64,000 bases of DNA from Limibacterium fermenti (GTDB lineage Bacteria; Bacteroidota; Bacteroidia; Bacteroidales; Dysgonomonadaceae): assembly GCF_041902845.1 (NCBI RefSeq), contig NZ_CP159486.1, positions 3,162,001 through 3,226,000 of the forward strand, given 5' to 3'. The position numbers and the translations under genes are program-made. Below the pieces are notes generated by a model, which had not been told where the DNA came from, made no database searches, and worked only from the letters and a program-made list of their open reading frames with translations. Of this stretch, positions 62,353-64,000 are shown piece after piece. Each line of letters begins with the position of its first letter. Positions within the stretch are counted from its first letter, which is position 1.

Positions 62353-64000
62353 ATGAATAAGGCAAAAGACATAAAAGAATCATTTCAACAAGGCTTGCAA
62401 AGGTTAGGCTTTGAAAATGACGATGCTTTATATTTGACTGACCATTGCGAAAATATTCCTGACCCGCAAATTTATTTTCACATAGAGAAGGCAAAAGAAT
62501 TTAAAGCTTCCGCTGTTTATTTACGTCGGCAACTTAATGGCAGCTACAAACCACAAGCTTATTTGTTTGATTTTACAGATATAAACTTTGATGAATCAAA
62601 TGAAAATGAGATAGCAGATATTCAAACAAAAATTTGGAGTAGTGGAGAAGCACCTTTAGCTTGTGTTTTTTACAATACAGAAATAAAGATTATTGACTGT
62701 ACTAAACACATTACACCACAAGATTACAAACCTGAATATTTAGTAAAAGATTTAAAACTGACAGGCAAAGCACACGCTTTGTACAACGAACAATTTGCTG
62801 TAAAAATAAAAAGTGGAGTTTTTTGGGAGCAGGATGAACTAAAAAATAAATTTAAGTTTCAAAATTCCGCCTATGACAAACTCATTGACAACATTCATTT
62901 TGTATCCAATAAACTGAAATCAACGTTTAAGAATATATCCGTTCAAGTTATCAACAAAATTATAGTTCAAGCAATACTAATAAAGTATTTAGAAGAAACA
63001 ATTGATACCAACGGAAATAAATTACTATCAAACAGATATTTTCAGAAATACAATAATGCATTATCATTTAATGATGTTTTATGTCAGCAAGGCAAATTTG
63101 TTGAACTACTCTCAGACTTAAATAAAGATTTCAATGGAAATGTGTTTAAATGGGAGGTTGAAGAACAAGAACAGCTCAATAAAATGGATTTATCTGTTGT
63201 TGCCGATTTGTTGGCTACGGAAAAAACGGATTTAAGTTCTAAACAACTTGAATTGGGATTCCTTGATTGGCGGTACTTTGAGTTCAAACAAATTCCGGTA
63301 GAATTAATTAGCCGTTTGTACGAGGAGTTTTTGGGCGAAAACAAACAAGAAAAAGGATTATATTACACGCCGTCCCACTTAGCTAAGCTGTTAGTTGATG
63401 AGTGCATCCCACTGAAAAGGTATAATGAAATTGACTTAAAAAAATATACGATATTAGATCCTGCTTGCGGTTCGGGTATCTTTTTAGTTGTTGGCTTCAA
63501 ACGATTGGTTCAGATATGGAGGCTTCAAAACAATATGGATATACCGGATATTGATGATTTAAAATCAATATTGCGAAATATTTACGGCGTAGATAAAGAA
63601 GAACAAGCTATCCGATTAGCTTCTTTCAGTTTGAGTTTGGCTTTGTGTAATGAGTTAAGTCCGTTGAAAATCCTTAATGAATTAAGGTTTGATGATTTAA
63701 CAATAGAAAATTTAATTCATTCCGATTTTTTTGAATGTAAATCCATAGAGAATAAAAAATTTGATTTGGTTATTGGGAACCCTCCATTTGTAAGAGGCGC
63801 TATATCCAACTATTCAAATGTGTGGCAATTGGAAAACAAAAAAATAAAAATTCCACAAGGACAAATTGCATTGAAATTTCTTTCAGACTCATTCGGTTTT
63901 CTCAAAGATAGAGGATTGGTTTGCTTGATTATCAAATCATCAGGTTTATTATATAATAGCACCTCCAATGATTACAAGAAAACCTTGTTTTCAAACTTTA
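62353..64000 (+). CDS. Eco57I-type N6-adenine DNA methyltransferase / type IIG enzyme, N-terminal part
   Basis: 549 codons open to the window edge, so the gene is cut at its 3' end. The first 300 residues are helical/mixed without a clear nuclease motif; the linker GLYYTPSHLAKLLVDE (near 335) is typical of Eco57I-type enzymes. Motif I is DPACGSGIF near residue 369, motif IV NPPF near 476, in the order I to IV of gamma-class N6-adenine methyltransferases. It would methylate adenines at a specific site; whether it also cuts depends on the missing part. Located as cargo after the PRTRC genes, with A/T-rich codon use. Confidence 0.85.
   Translation, partial: MNKAKDIKESFQQGLQRLGFENDDALYLTDHCENIPDPQIYFHIEKAKEFKASAVYLRRQLNGSYKPQAYLFDFTDINFDESNENEIADIQTKIWSSGEAPLACVFYNTEIKIIDCTKHITPQDYKPEYLVKDLKLTGKAHALYNEQFAVKIKSGVFWEQDELKNKFKFQNSAYDKLIDNIHFVSNKLKSTFKNISVQVINKIIVQAILIKYLEETIDTNGNKLLSNRYFQKYNNALSFNDVLCQQGKFVELLSDLNKDFNGNVFKWEVEEQEQLNKMDLSVVADLLATEKTDLSSKQLELGFLDWRYFEFKQIPVELISRLYEEFLGENKQEKGLYYTPSHLAKLLVDECIPLKRYNEIDLKKYTILDPACGSGIFLVVGFKRLVQIWRLQNNMDIPDIDDLKSILRNIYGVDKEEQAIRLASFSLSLALCNELSPLKILNELRFDDLTIENLIHSDFFECKSIENKKFDLVIGNPPFVRGAISNYSNVWQLENKKIKIPQGQIALKFLSDSFGFLKDRGLVCLIIKSSGLLYNSTSNDYKKTLFSNF

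Overview
The window looks like chromosomal DNA of a Bacteroidota bacterium, most likely order Bacteroidales. The evidence is the repeated -7 promoter element TAnnTTTG, an ECF sigma/FecR/TonB-receptor/DUF4249 cluster, Bacteroidota-restricted families (DUF4294, DUF4251, DUF6261), a DPP5-like S9 peptidase, and weak Shine-Dalgarno use. I cannot name genus or species from the sequence alone.

Layout. 1-14200: housekeeping and envelope genes (SulP permease fragment, DUF4294, acyl-CoA synthetase, leuS, YitT, lpxB, surE, alkaline phosphatase, DUF4251, purD). 14300-19670: an ECF sigma factor, FecR-like anti-sigma, TonB receptor with an N-terminal signalling domain, and a DUF4249 lipoprotein; this is a transenvelope-regulated uptake locus. 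19713-37452: a Fic protein, then a sigma-54 response regulator and histidine kinase divergent from a seven-gene efflux operon (TolC, HlyD adaptor, four FtsX/MacB-type permeases, one ATPase). A sigma-54-like -24 box and two palindromes lie in the divergent gap. 37515-43109: a 743-bp 3' segment of a large outer-membrane gene alternates with two identical IS1634-family elements (A-IS-A-IS-A, exact 2426-bp period). 42421-47944: a four-gene minus-strand operon that looks like a chaperone-usher fimbrial system (pilin-like, chaperone-like, tip-like, usher-like), which is unexpected in this phylum. 48577-53982: DUF6261, pdxH, a tiny Cys/Lys-rich secreted protein, a LolD-like ATPase and DPP5. 54129-64000: an integrated element at a tRNA-Asp gene: tyrosine recombinase, a noncoding array of strong hairpins, small unknown genes, a PRTRC cassette (E, C, F, B, ThiF) and the start of an Eco57I-type DNA methyltransferase running off the window.

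The most unusual signals are (1) intercistronic arrays of degenerate 7-bp tandem repeats that bridge several consecutive genes, in one case filling the whole gap with exactly 11 heptamers; (2) the chaperone-usher-like operon; (3) the A-IS-A-IS-A array beside its usher gene; (4) the hairpin array in the integrated element, where linkers are conserved but each stem has a different self-complementary sequence. All family assignments are by motif reading; no searches were run.
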